A program made the translations under genes and the position numbers. From contig JAEHCY010000206.1 of NCBI GenBank assembly GCA_016880695.1, positions 1 through 5,583 of the forward strand: a DNA stretch of 5,583 bases. Reading direction: 5' to 3'. Under the pieces are notes generated by a model. It worked only from the letters and a program-made list of their open reading frames with translations, did no database searches and was not told where the DNA came from. Position 1 is the stretch's first letter; each line of letters begins with the position of its first letter. The stretch is from Chromatiaceae bacterium. GTDB lineage: Bacteria > Pseudomonadota > Gammaproteobacteria > Chromatiales > Chromatiaceae. Shown piece by piece: positions 1 through 5,583 of the stretch.

Positions 1-2
1 GA

Positions 3-74
3 ATCGCGGCCCTGAATGCCATGACCTACCTGGGCATGCCGGTTTCGGTACGGGTTGGGGTCACTGCGTCCTGA
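3..74 (+). CDS. possible 3' end of an unidentified gene, cut by the window edge
   Basis: The plus frame starting at base 3 reads 23 codons and stops at TGA 72-74. The visible C-terminus is IAALNAMTYLGMPVSVRVGV followed by TAS. Most codons end in G or C (about 17 of 23), as expected for a real gene in this GC-rich DNA, and the composition looks protein-like. I do not recognise the family. The same bases are also open on the minus strand, as a continuation of the transposase-like frame, so this may be a chance frame. If real, it converges on the prpC operon. Its identity depends on sequence to the left of the window. Confidence 0.2.
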   Translation: MAALNAMTYLGMPVSVRVGVTAS

Positions 75-98
75 GCACCGGGGACAGGGGGCAGCCTG

Positions 99-317
99 GC
101 CTTTTAGAGATTTGTGCACCAACGCCCTCAATCCCTTGTAATGGCGCACGGCCTCCGCGCTACTGACCTGCGCGGCCTGCAGGGCGGTACGGATCACATA
201 GAGACCGTCCAACGCCGTCTCCGCGGCCACCGAGTCCTCATGGATGTGGAAAGCGAACCCTGTGGCGCTGATCTCTACCACCAGATGCTTGGCCATCTTG
301 TAGTTGTTGATCACCCG
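99..317 (-). pseudogene. decayed fragment of an IS4/IS1634-type DDE transposase
   Basis: Read from 317 downward, the minus strand gives RVINNYKMAKHLVVEI, then GFAFHIHEDSVAAETALDGL, YVIRTALQAA, and AVRHYKGL. From memory this matches the C-terminal part of IS4-superfamily (IS1634-like) transposases, where a VINKYKMAKHF-like segment is followed by a DGIYVIRT-like segment and by VRSYK..L before a RSLKT segment. Only about 70 codons are recognisable. A TAA stop (320-318) sits in frame directly before the first conserved residue, so the N-terminal part with the first catalytic acidic residues is missing. After the YKGL stretch the resemblance fades to a weak SLK match near 106, although the frame stays open to the left window edge. 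No start codon context or terminal inverted repeats are evident. I read it as an inactive insertion-sequence remnant. The family assignment is by pattern recognition, not by search. Confidence 0.7.
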
Positions 318-572
318 TTATTACAAGACTCGGAAGATCATTTACATGGGTACCTATCAAGCGAGGCGGCGGGTAATACCTGCGTACTTAAGTAATATTC
401 CAGGGGCTTACGGAAAAGATGAGAATGGCTCTCGCTGGAACTTGGGGTTAACTCCCTGGACGCTTACGGGCGGGATTCCGCCAGGCCGCAGAGTCGCCAA
501 TCTATGCGCTCAGGACGAGCTCCGCGACGATAGGGGTAGGGCAGGGCAACTGGGGTTCGGGTTGGGTGGCGT
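318..572. other. non-coding stretch between the transposase relic and the prpC stem-loop
   Basis: No frame here has protein-like composition, a plausible ribosome-binding site and adequate length together. The longer open frames are antisense shadows or run into prpC. The segment around 321-430 is noticeably less GC-rich than the flanking genes, as expected for relic or intergenic DNA. A short hairpin, GGCGG (469-473) with CCGCC (478-482) and a 4-base loop, is present, but it is too small to call a functional element. I found no tRNA, CRISPR repeats or clear promoter. Confidence 0.5.
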
Positions 573-597
573 GCACGGGCCGCTGGGCGGCCCGTGC
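573..597 (-). terminator. GC-rich stem-loop just after prpC, possible operon end
   Basis: GCACGGGCCG (573-582) and CGGCCCGTGC (588-597) form a perfect 10-bp stem with a 5-base loop, beginning 8 bases after the prpC stop codon. In the direction of prpC transcription it is followed by a C-rich tract rather than a run of T, so it does not fit a classical intrinsic terminator. It could pause polymerase, protect the mRNA 3' end, or act with Rho. The stem is seen directly; its role is inferred from its place at the end of the operon. Confidence 0.55.
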
Positions 598-605
598 GGT
601 GCGTA

Positions 606-1766
606 TCAGGAGCGCTCTTCGAGTGGCACCCAGGCCCGCGGCTCGGGGCCGATGTAGTTGGCGCTGGGGCGGATGATCTTGCCGTCCTGGCGCTGTTCGA
701 CGATATGGGCAACCCAACCCGCCGTGCGCGCGATCACGAAGATGGGCGTGAACATGGAGGTGGGAACGCGCCTCACGTGGTAGGCCCCCGCCGAGAACCA
801 GTCCAGGTTGGGGAACATCTTCTTCGCGTCCCACATCACGGTCTCCAACCGATCCGCCACGTTGTACATGGTCATGTCGTGAGCAGCCAGGGACAGGCGA
901 TGGGCCACCCGCTTGATGACCTGATTCCGCGGGTCGCCAACGGTGTAGACCGGATGGCCGAAGCCGATGACGATCTCCTTGCGGGCGACCCGGTCGCGGA
1001 TGTCGCGCTCGGCCTCATCGGGGGTCTCATAGCGCTGCTGGATCTCACAGGCCACCTCGTTGGCGCCGCCGTGCTTGGGCCCGCGGAGCGCCCCGATGGC
1101 GCCGGTGATGCAGGAGTAGAGGTCGGAGTTGGTGCCGGCGATTACCCGCGCGGTGAAGGTGGAGGCGTTGAACTCGTGCTCCGCATACAGATTGAGCGAG
1201 GTGTGCATGGCGCGCACCCAATCGGTGGGGGGGCGCTTGCCGTGCAGGAGACGCAGAAAGTGGCCGCCGATGGAGTCGTCGTCGGTTTCCACCTCGATCT
1301 GCTTGCCGTAGTGGCTGTAGTGATACCAGTAGATCAGCATGGAGCCAAAGCAGGCGATGAGCCGGTCGCCGATGTCGCGGGCCTCGTGCAGGTTCATGTC
1401 GACGCGCTCGGGTTCCAGGGTGCCCAGCACCGAGCAGCCGCAGCGCATCACATCCATCGGGTTGGCGGAGGAGGGGACCCGCTCCAGCGCCTGGCGTAGG
1501 GCCTTGGGTAGCCCGCGCATGGTCTGGAGTTTGTCCTTGTACGTCGCCAGCTCATCCTTGTTCGGCAGATGACCGTGGATGAGCAGGAAGGCGATCTCCT
1601 CGTACTCCGCCTGGTCGGCGAGGTCGAGGATGTCGTAGCCGCGGTAATGGAGATCGTTGCCCGTGCGGCCCACGGTACAGATGGCGGTGTTGCCCGCGGC
1701 GGTGCCGGAAAGGGCGACGGATTTCTTCTTGCCAGCGAGGACCTGGCCTTCGGTGCTCTCAGTCAT
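606..1766 (-). CDS. prpC: 2-methylcitrate synthase
   Basis: A 386-residue citrate-synthase-family enzyme that condenses propionyl-CoA with oxaloacetate to give 2-methylcitrate and CoA, in the cytoplasm. The three catalytic residues of the family are present: His232 in GPKHGGANE, His271 in the signature GFGHPVYT, and Asp322 in [10 protein letters not shown]. The length is that of the short PrpC type rather than the roughly 430-residue GltA type. The [16 protein letters not shown] stretch and the prpB neighbour favour methylcitrate over citrate synthase, though such enzymes usually also accept acetyl-CoA. An upstream in-frame ATG at 1814 would lie within prpB. The ATG at 1766 is preferred because AGGGGG (1774-1779) sits 7 bases before it. 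Only 4 bases separate it from the prpB stop, so translation is probably coupled. Nothing looks truncated or frameshifted. Confidence 0.95.
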   Translation of the reverse strand: MTESTEGQVLAGKKKSVALSGTAAGNTAICTVGRTGNDLHYRGYDILDLADQAEYEEIAFLLIHGHLPNKDELATYKDKLQTMRGLPKALRQALERVPSSANPMDVMRCGCSVLGTLEPERVDMNLHEARDIGDRLIACFGSMLIYWYHYSHYGKQIEVETDDDSIGGHFLRLLHGKRPPTDWVRAMHTSLNLYAEHEFNASTFTARVIAGTNSDLYSCITGAIGALRGPKHGGANEVACEIQQRYETPDEAERDIRDRVARKEIVIGFGHPVYTVGDPRNQVIKRVAHRLSLAAHDMTMYNVADRLETVMWDAKKMFPNLDWFSAGAYHVRRVPTSMFTPIFVIARTAGWVAHIVEQRQDGKIIRPSANYIGPEPRAWVPLEERS

Positions 1767-1770
1767 GTCA

Positions 1771-2658
1771 TTACCCCCTGTCTTTTGCAAACAAAGCGTC
1801 AAGCTTGCGCTCATAGTCGTGGTAGTTCAGGAAATCGTATAGATCCATGCGCGTCTGCATGGTATCGACCACCGCCTGCTGGGTCCCCTCACGCCGGATG
1901 GTCTCGAAGACCTTGAGTGCCGCCTGGTTCATGGCGCGGAAGGCCGATAGCGGATAAAGCACCAGCCGCACTCCCGCCTCGCCAAGCTCGCCGGTGGTGA
2001 AATAGGGCGTGGTGCCAAACTCGGTGATGTTCGCCAGCACCGGTACCCCCACCGCCTCGACGAACTCGCGGTACTGGCTGAGCTCGACCATGGCCTCGGG
2101 AAAGATCATGTCCGCGCCGGCCTCCACACAGGCCACTGCGCGTTCCACTGCGGAGGCCATCCCCTCCACCGCGAGCGCATCGGTGCGCGCCATGATCACG
2201 AACTCGTCATTGGTCTTGGCGTCTACTGCGGCCTTGACGCGGTCCACCATCTCCTCCTTGGAGACTATGGCCTTGCCGGGACGGTGGCCGCAGCGCTTGG
2301 CCTGGACCTGGTCCTCGATGTGTACCCCGGCGGCGCCGGCGCGGATCATCTCCCGCACCGTGCGGGAGATGTTGAAGGCGCCGCCCCAGCCGGTGTCGGC
2401 GTCCACCAGCAGCGGAAGCTCGGTTGCGTAGGTGATTCGGCGCACGTCCTCCAGTACGTCGTTGAGGCTGGTGATACCCAGGTCCGGCAGCCCGTAGGAA
2501 GCGGCCGCTACCCCTCCGCCGGAGAGGTAGAGGGCTCGGTAGCCCACGCGCTCGGCCATGCGCGCGTGGTAGGCGTTGATGGTGCCGACGACCTGCAGTG
2601 GTCGCTCGTCCTCGACCGCTTGGCGCAGGCGTCGGCCCGGGTTTGGTGGTTGTGTCAT
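1771..2658 (-). CDS. prpB: 2-methylisocitrate lyase
   Basis: A 295-residue cytoplasmic enzyme of the isocitrate lyase/PEP mutase superfamily. It cleaves 2-methylisocitrate to pyruvate and succinate, the last step of the methylcitrate cycle. The signature KRCGH is at 121-125 with catalytic Cys123. Mg2+-site acidic residues are visible at Asp59 (GLPDLG), Asp86 and Asp88 ([11 protein letters not shown]), with Glu115 in VHIEDQ. The SGGGVAA substrate loop starts at 46, and Arg158 (MARTDA) and Asn210 (LANITEFG) are also in place. Length and motif spacing match known PrpB enzymes. It is much shorter than true isocitrate lyase (over 400 residues), and the KRCGH cysteine separates it from PEP mutases. 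The frame is open upstream to 2865, but that part lies over the regulator gene and is not protein-like. The start at 2658 has AGAGGAAG (2663-2670) just upstream. It is probably co-transcribed with the regulator gene 52 bp upstream. Confidence 0.96.
   Translation of the reverse strand: MTQPPNPGRRLRQAVEDERPLQVVGTINAYHARMAERVGYRALYLSGGGVAAASYGLPDLGITSLNDVLEDVRRITYATELPLLVDADTGWGGAFNISRTVREMIRAGAAGVHIEDQVQAKRCGHRPGKAIVSKEEMVDRVKAAVDAKTNDEFVIMARTDALAVEGMASAVERAVACVEAGADMIFPEAMVELSQYREFVEAVGVPVLANITEFGTTPYFTTGELGEAGVRLVLYPLSAFRAMNQAALKVFETIRREGTQQAVVDTMQTRMDLYDFLNYHDYERKLDALFAKDRG
1774..1779 (-). promoter_or_regulatory. ribosome-binding site of prpC, inside the end of prpB
   Basis: AGGGGG lies 7 bases before the ATG at 1766 and overlaps the last codons (Arg-Gly) of prpB. 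It decides the prpC start against the upstream in-frame ATG at 1814, and suggests that ribosomes finishing prpB re-initiate on prpC. Confidence 0.8.
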
Positions 2659-2662
2659 GGGG

Positions 2663-2670
2663 CTTCCTCT
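2663..2670 (-). promoter_or_regulatory. ribosome-binding site of prpB
   Basis: AGAGGAAG lies just upstream of the ATG at 2658, with the GAGG core 7 bases away. It selects this start over the in-frame ATG at 2865, which would place 69 non-homologous residues antiparallel to no known domain and inside the regulator gene. Confidence 0.75.
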
Positions 2671-2710
2671 TTCGGTGGGATGATCGAAGATGATTGGTGA
2701 GGCGGGGACA

Positions 2711-3409
2711 TCAGGCCCGCAACAGGTTCTCGACGTTGCGCCGCGAGGCCCGCACGTGGCGGCGCATGAACAACTCCGCCATCTCCGGGTCGTGCTCGGC
2801 GATGGCGTCGACGATGTGGACGTGCTCCTGGAGACCGCGGCGGGCGCGCGGGCTGGCCATGCCAAACTGAAAGCGGTACATCCGCACTAGATGGTAAAGA
2901 TCGTCGCATAGGATCTGGATCAGGCGGTCGTTGCGGCTGCCCTGGACGATGCGGTAGTGGAAGTCCAGGTCCCCCTCCTTCTGGAAGTAGGCACGTCCCG
3001 CGTCCTGCTCGACCTGGGCGCGGTGCCCCTCCAGCAAGGCTCTCAGCTCATCGATCTCCTCTTGGGGCATGCGCTCGGCGGCAAGGCGTGCCGCCATCCC
3101 CTCGAGGGCCTCGCGAATCAGGAAGATCTCCAACAGTTGCTCGATGGACAGCTCCACCACCCGCGCGCCCACGTTGGCCCGGCGCACCAGCAATCCGCCG
3201 GCCTCGAGCCGACCGATGGCCTCGCGGAGTGGCCCGCGGCTGATGCCGAGGGTTCGCGAGAGCTCAGGCTCGCTGATTTTTGTGCCTGGAGGGATCTCGC
3301 CTTCCACGATCTGACGGCGCAGGCGATGGAACACCTGCTCAGCCAAGGTGCCTGTGTCATCCGGTGGGCGCCGATCGAGGTTGATGGCGATATTGTCGAC
3401 AATCCTCAT
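2711..3409 (-). CDS. GntR-family (FadR/FCD subfamily) transcriptional regulator of the prp operon
   Basis: A 232-residue DNA-binding regulator. A GntR winged helix-turn-helix occupies about 22-86, with [20 protein letters not shown], then [20 protein letters not shown] as the recognition region and the wing near [13 protein letters not shown]. An all-helical FCD ligand domain follows at about 93-222. The four usual FCD metal ligands are visible: Asp147 and His151 ([10 protein letters not shown]), His196 ([10 protein letters not shown]) and His218 (MRRHV), so a metal-dependent carboxylate effector is plausible. Its position as first gene before prpB and prpC suggests it is the propionate regulator. 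A methylcitrate-cycle acid as ligand is inference. Two ATTGTCGACAAT palindromes flank its promoter, one covering codons 3-6, which points to autoregulation. The ATG at 3409 has no Shine-Dalgarno before it. An in-frame TAA close upstream excludes an earlier start, and later TTG (codon 22) or GTG (codon 26) starts look no better. It is not the sigma54-dependent PrpR of enteric bacteria. Confidence 0.9.
   Translation of the reverse strand: MRIVDNIAINLDRRPPDDTGTLAEQVFHRLRRQIVEGEIPPGTKISEPELSRTLGISRGPLREAIGRLEAGGLLVRRANVGARVVELSIEQLLEIFLIREALEGMAARLAAERMPQEEIDELRALLEGHRAQVEQDAGRAYFQKEGDLDFHYRIVQGSRNDRLIQILCDDLYHLVRMYRFQFGMASPRARRGLQEHVHIVDAIAEHDPEMAELFMRRHVRASRRNVENLLRA
3392..3403. promoter_or_regulatory. 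palindromic operator site 1, inside the regulator's first codons
   Basis: ATTGTCGACAAT is a perfect 12-bp palindrome covering codons 3-6 (Ile-Val-Asp-Asn) of the regulator gene. GntR/FadR-subfamily proteins typically bind short palindromes with TTGT/ACAA-like arms, and the same 12 bases recur at 3465-3476. If the predicted promoter is right, this site covers roughly +10 to +21, where bound protein would block early elongation or initiation. Recurrence and position support an operator; binding is inferred. Confidence 0.75.
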
Positions 3410-3418
3410 GAGATTGCT

Positions 3419-3446
3419 AGTTTAAGTCCAATCGTGGTGCCGTCAA
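3419..3446 (-). promoter_or_regulatory. candidate sigma70 promoter of the regulator-prpB-prpC operon
   Basis: On the minus strand, TTGACG (3441-3446, 5 of 6 consensus) is followed after 16 bases by TAAACT (3419-3424, 4 of 6 consensus). The predicted transcript start is near 3412, only about 3 bases before the regulator ATG at 3409, so the mRNA would be almost leaderless. The promoter lies entirely between the two palindromes, which supports both predictions. A different start site cannot be excluded. Confidence 0.55.
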
Positions 3447-3463
3447 GAGCCGTATCGGAAGAT

Positions 3464-3477
3464 GATTGTCGACAATC
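3464..3477. promoter_or_regulatory. palindromic operator site 2, upstream of the promoter
   Basis: GATTGTCGACAATC is a perfect 14-bp palindrome containing the same 12-bp core as site 1. Its centre is 73 bp from the centre of site 1, close to seven helical turns, and it lies at about -52 to -65 from the predicted transcript start. The two sites face the same side of the helix, so two regulator dimers could bridge them and loop out the promoter. Looping is inferred from spacing alone. Confidence 0.7.
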
Positions 3478-3552
3478 TGACAGAGCGTCAGCGGTGAGAG
3501 AGGGTTCGGCGCTGGGGCGGTAGCCACCTGTGCTATTCGCTGCGCCCAAAGA

Positions 3553-3567
3553 GGATACCGGGTATCC
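3553..3567 (-). terminator. second stem-loop downstream of prpE with short T-rich tail
   Basis: GGATACC (3553-3559) and GGTATCC (3561-3567) are inverted repeats around one base, and can fold as a 6-bp stem with a 3-base loop. On the minus strand the stem is followed by TCTTT. The stem is short and the T-tract weak, so this is at best a modest intrinsic terminator for prpE, helped by the larger stem at 3585-3615 before it. Confidence 0.4.
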
Positions 3568-3584
3568 AGGGCGGGGGTGCGGGG

Positions 3585-3615
3585 GGCCGGCGGCGCTGCT
3601 GCTGCACCGCCGGCC
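3585..3615 (-). terminator. GC-rich stem-loop directly after prpE
   Basis: GGCCGGCGG (3585-3593) pairs perfectly with CCGCCGGCC (3607-3615), giving a 9-bp all-GC stem. The 13-base loop consists mostly of GCT triplets (3595-3605). It starts 7 bases after the prpE TAG stop. No T-run follows on the minus strand, so it resembles the element after prpC: a strong stem without a classical tail. It may terminate or protect the prpE transcript; the function is inferred from position. Confidence 0.5.
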
Positions 3616-3622
3616 GGCAGGT

Positions 3623-5518
3623 CTAGGCGTGGTGGGCGTAGCCGATGCTCTGGAGCACCTGCTCGACCTCGCCCAGGATGGCGGGATCATCGATGGTGGC
3701 CGGCATCTTGTACTCGGTACCGTCGGCAATGGCCTTCATGGTGCCGCGCAGGATCTTGCCCGAGCGCGTCTTGGGCAGGCGGTCCACGATCACCACCAGC
3801 TTGAACGCGGCCACCGGACCGATCTTCTCCCGCACCAGATTGACCAGCTCCTTGCGGATGACCTCGTGCGCGCGGTCCACCCCGGCCTTGAGCACTACCA
3901 GGCCGAGGGGCAGCTCGCCCTTGAGCTGATCGGCCACACCGATGACGGCGCATTCGGCCACGTTGGGGTGAGAGGCGAGTACCTCCTCCATGCCGCCGGT
4001 GGAGAGGCGGTGGCCGGCCACGTTGATGATGTCGTCGATGCGGCTCATGATGAACACGTAGCCGTCCTCGTCCTTGAACCCGGCGTCACCCGTAAGGTAA
4101 TAGCCCTCCACCGCGCTCAGATAGGAGGCGATGTAGCGGTCGTCCTTCTGCCACAGGGTGGGCAGGGTGCCGGGAGGTAACGGCAGGCGGATCATGATGC
4201 GGCCGATCTCACCCGGCTTGGCCTCCTTGGCATTGTCGTCGAGGATCTGGACGTCGTAACCGGGTACCGGCACGGTGGGCGAGCCGGGCTTCACCGGGAG
4301 TGCCTCGATGCCGAGGCAGTTGGCGGCGATGGCCCAACCGGTTTCGGTCTGCCACCAGTGGTCGATGACCGGGACACCCAGGTTGGTTTCGGCCCAGTTG
4401 AGGGTGTCGGGGTCGCAGCGCTCGCCCGCCAGGTAAAGGGCGCGGAAGCGCGAGAGGTCGTAGCGCTTGAGATGGGTGGCACCCGGGTCCTCGCGCTTGA
4501 TGGCGCGGAAGGCGGTGGGGGCGGTGAACATCACCGATACGCCGTGCTCGGCGATCACCCGCCAGAAGGCGCCCGGATCGGGGGTGCCCACCGGCTTGCC
4601 CTCGTAGAGCAGGGTGGTGCAACCCTGGAGCAAGGGGGCATAGACGATGTAGGAGTGCCCGACCACCCAGCCCACGTCGGAGGCGGCCCAGAACACCTCG
4701 CCAGGCTCCACGTTGTAGACGTGCTTCATGCTCCAGTGCAGTGCCACCGCATGCCCGCCGTTGTCGCGCACCACACCCTTGGGGATACCGGTGGTGCCCG
4801 AGGTGTAGAGGATGTACAGGGGATCGGTTGCCTCCACGCTCACGCAAGCGTGGGGCGTGGCGTTCTGCACCGCCTCGGCCCAGGAGATATCGCGTCCTTC
4901 GACCAGCGTGCCCGGTTCCTGGGGGCGCTGCAGGACGATACAACGCTCCGGCTTGTGGGCGGCGAGGTCGATGGCGTCATCGAGCAGGGGCTTGTAGAGG
5001 ACCACGCGGTTGGTCTCGATGCCGCAGGAGCCCGCTACCATCACCCTGGGTTTGGCGTCATCGATGCGGGTGGCCAGCTCCTTGGACGAGAATCCGCCGA
5101 ACACCACCGAGTGAATCGCCCCGATGCGTGCGCACGCCAGCATGGCGATGACCGCCTCGGGGACCATCGGCATGTAGATGATGACCCGGTCGCCCTTGGT
5201 GACGCCCACATTGGCCAAGGCGCCGGCGAAGGTGGCCACCTCGTCGCGCAACTGGGAGAAGGTCAGGGTACGCTGGGTGCCGGTGACCGGGCTGTCGTAG
5301 ATCAGCGCCGCCTGGTCGGCGCGGCCGCCCTCGACGTGACGGTCGACGCAGTTGTAGCAGGTGTTGAGGCGCCCGCCGCGAAACCAGCGGTACAGTGGCG
5401 GAGCCGAAGCGTCGAGGACCTTGTCCCAGGGCTTGTCCCAGTCGATCGCCTGCGCCGCTTCACCCCAGAACCCTTCCGGATCGGTCAGGGAGCGTCGATA
5501 AACCTCAGCGTAACTCAT
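3623..5518 (-). CDS. prpE: propionyl-CoA synthetase (propionate-CoA ligase)
   Basis: A 631-residue AMP-forming acyl-CoA synthetase that converts propionate, ATP and CoA to propionyl-CoA, AMP and PPi in the cytoplasm, feeding PrpC. The Acs-like N-terminal segment has PEGFW at 14-18. The ATP-binding loop TSGTTGIPKG is at 239-248, WWQTETGW at 388-395, YLTGD with adenosine-ribose Asp478 at 474-478, the hinge/A8 region RIDDIINVAGHRLSTGG at 493-509, and the C-terminal PKTRSGK with catalytic Lys588, the residue that is acetylated in related enzymes. Length fits PrpE (about 630) better than acetyl-CoA synthetase (about 650). ETGW in place of the ETGG usual in Acs also favours a propionate enzyme, although some acetate activity is likely. 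The frame begins at a TTG at 5524, but the ATG at 5518 is preferred because GGAGG lies 6 bases before it. A separate 213-bp control region divides it from the regulator operon downstream, so it is probably its own transcript. Confidence 0.92.
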   Translation of the reverse strand: MSYAEVYRRSLTDPEGFWGEAAQAIDWDKPWDKVLDASAPPLYRWFRGGRLNTCYNCVDRHVEGGRADQAALIYDSPVTGTQRTLTFSQLRDEVATFAGALANVGVTKGDRVIIYMPMVPEAVIAMLACARIGAIHSVVFGGFSSKELATRIDDAKPRVMVAGSCGIETNRVVLYKPLLDDAIDLAAHKPERCIVLQRPQEPGTLVEGRDISWAEAVQNATPHACVSVEATDPLYILYTSGTTGIPKGVVRDNGGHAVALHWSMKHVYNVEPGEVFWAASDVGWVVGHSYIVYAPLLQGCTTLLYEGKPVGTPDPGAFWRVIAEHGVSVMFTAPTAFRAIKREDPGATHLKRYDLSRFRALYLAGERCDPDTLNWAETNLGVPVIDHWWQTETGWAIAANCLGIEALPVKPGSPTVPVPGYDVQILDDNAKEAKPGEIGRIMIRLPLPPGTLPTLWQKDDRYIASYLSAVEGYYLTGDAGFKDEDGYVFIMSRIDDIINVAGHRLSTGGMEEVLASHPNVAECAVIGVADQLKGELPLGLVVLKAGVDRAHEVIRKELVNLVREKIGPVAAFKLVVIVDRLPKTRSGKILRGTMKAIADGTEYKMPATIDDPAILGEVEQVLQSIGYAHHA

Positions 5519-5524
5519 GATCAA

Positions 5525-5529
5525 CCTCC
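5525..5529 (-). promoter_or_regulatory. ribosome-binding site that fixes the prpE start
   Basis: GGAGG ends 6 bases before the ATG at 5518. The in-frame TTG at 5524 touches this site with no spacing and cannot use it, so the ATG is the likely start. Confidence 0.85.
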
Positions 5530-5546
5530 ATTGGTGTCATATTTTG

Positions 5547-5576
5547 ATTGTTTAGGATGTATTGGTGACGGTGCAA
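5547..5576 (-). promoter_or_regulatory. tentative prpE promoter
   Basis: The 65 bases before prpE are clearly AT-richer than the genes. On the minus strand TTGCAC (5571-5576, 4 of 6 consensus) is followed by AACAAT (5547-5552, 4 of 6 consensus) after 18 bases. TAAACA (5549-5554) with a 16-base spacer is an alternative. Both are weak, and the true promoter could lie beyond the window. No full copy of the ATTGTCGACAAT palindrome is present here. Confidence 0.25.
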
Positions 5577-5583
5577 CACTAAA

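Noticed and set aside
78..100. G-rich stretch resembling a REP-like GGGGACAG motif
   Set aside because: There is only one copy, with no convincing stem, and it falls at the fading edge of the relic. There is too little to call a repeat element.
114..395. 93-codon plus-strand frame near the left edge
   Set aside because: It is antisense to the transposase-like relic, whose minus-strand translation is recognisable, and it has no ribosome-binding site of note.
594..1499. 301-codon open frame on the plus strand opposite prpC
   Set aside because: It is the antisense of a confident gene with all catalytic residues. Its translation is rich in Gly, Ala, Val and His without recognisable motifs, as expected of a shadow frame in GC-rich DNA.
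2659..2865. N-terminal extension of prpB to the ATG at 2865
   Set aside because: The extra 69 residues overlap the regulator gene, are Ser/Arg/Pro-rich and unlike PrpB. A good ribosome-binding site precedes the ATG at 2658.
3530..4180. 216-codon plus-strand frame opposite the end of prpE
   Set aside because: It covers the prpE C-terminal domain in antisense, has no plausible ribosome-binding site and shows no family motif.
4209..4943. 244-codon minus-strand frame inside prpE
   Set aside because: It is an out-of-frame reading of prpE, rich in Arg, Gly and Pro, while the prpE frame carries the conserved synthetase motifs throughout.
5519..5524. TTG start for prpE at 5524
   Set aside because: It directly abuts the GGAGG site with no spacing, whereas the ATG at 5518 is 6 bases away.
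5571..5583. sigma54-type -12 element (TTGCA) before prpE
   Set aside because: Enteric prp operons use sigma54, but no matching -24 GG element can be seen, because the window ends there and the visible bases do not fit. The regulator present is GntR-type.

Overview
The window carries a propionate-to-methylcitrate gene cluster from a GC-rich bacterium. All four intact genes lie on the minus strand. In transcription order they are prpE (propionyl-CoA synthetase), a GntR/FCD-family regulator, prpB (2-methylisocitrate lyase) and prpC (2-methylcitrate synthase). Protein style, high GC at third codon positions and clear Shine-Dalgarno sites suggest a proteobacterium, probably gammaproteobacterial. 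I cannot name a genus from the sequence alone.

Layout from right to left. Bases 5519-5583 are the AT-rich 5' leader and probable promoter of prpE. prpE runs from 5518 to 3623. The 213-base gap 3410-3622 holds stem-loops after prpE and the control region of the regulator: a candidate sigma70 promoter between two copies of the perfect palindrome ATTGTCGACAAT, 73 bp apart centre to centre (about seven helical turns). The regulator (3409-2711), prpB (2658-1771) and prpC (1766-606) look like one operon. The gap between regulator and prpB is 52 bp, and between prpB and prpC 4 bp, with the prpC ribosome-binding site inside the end of prpB. A strong GC-rich stem-loop sits just after the prpC stop. 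Bases 1-605 contain no intact gene. They hold a decayed fragment that looks like an IS4/IS1634-type DDE transposase (minus strand, about 317-99) and possibly the last codons of an unidentified plus-strand gene ending at 74.

How the genes work together. PrpE activates propionate to propionyl-CoA. PrpC condenses it with oxaloacetate to 2-methylcitrate. PrpB cleaves 2-methylisocitrate to pyruvate and succinate. The dehydration/rehydration step between PrpC and PrpB (PrpD, or AcnD with PrpF) is not encoded here and must be supplied from elsewhere. The regulator has a complete FCD ligand domain and probably controls its own operon through the paired palindromes, perhaps sensing a methylcitrate-cycle carboxylate. 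That role is inferred from position.

I see no previously undescribed system. The points worth a second look are the phased operator pair (one copy inside the regulator's coding sequence), the nearly absent leader of the regulator mRNA, the missing dehydratase, and the transposase relic at the operon's downstream end.
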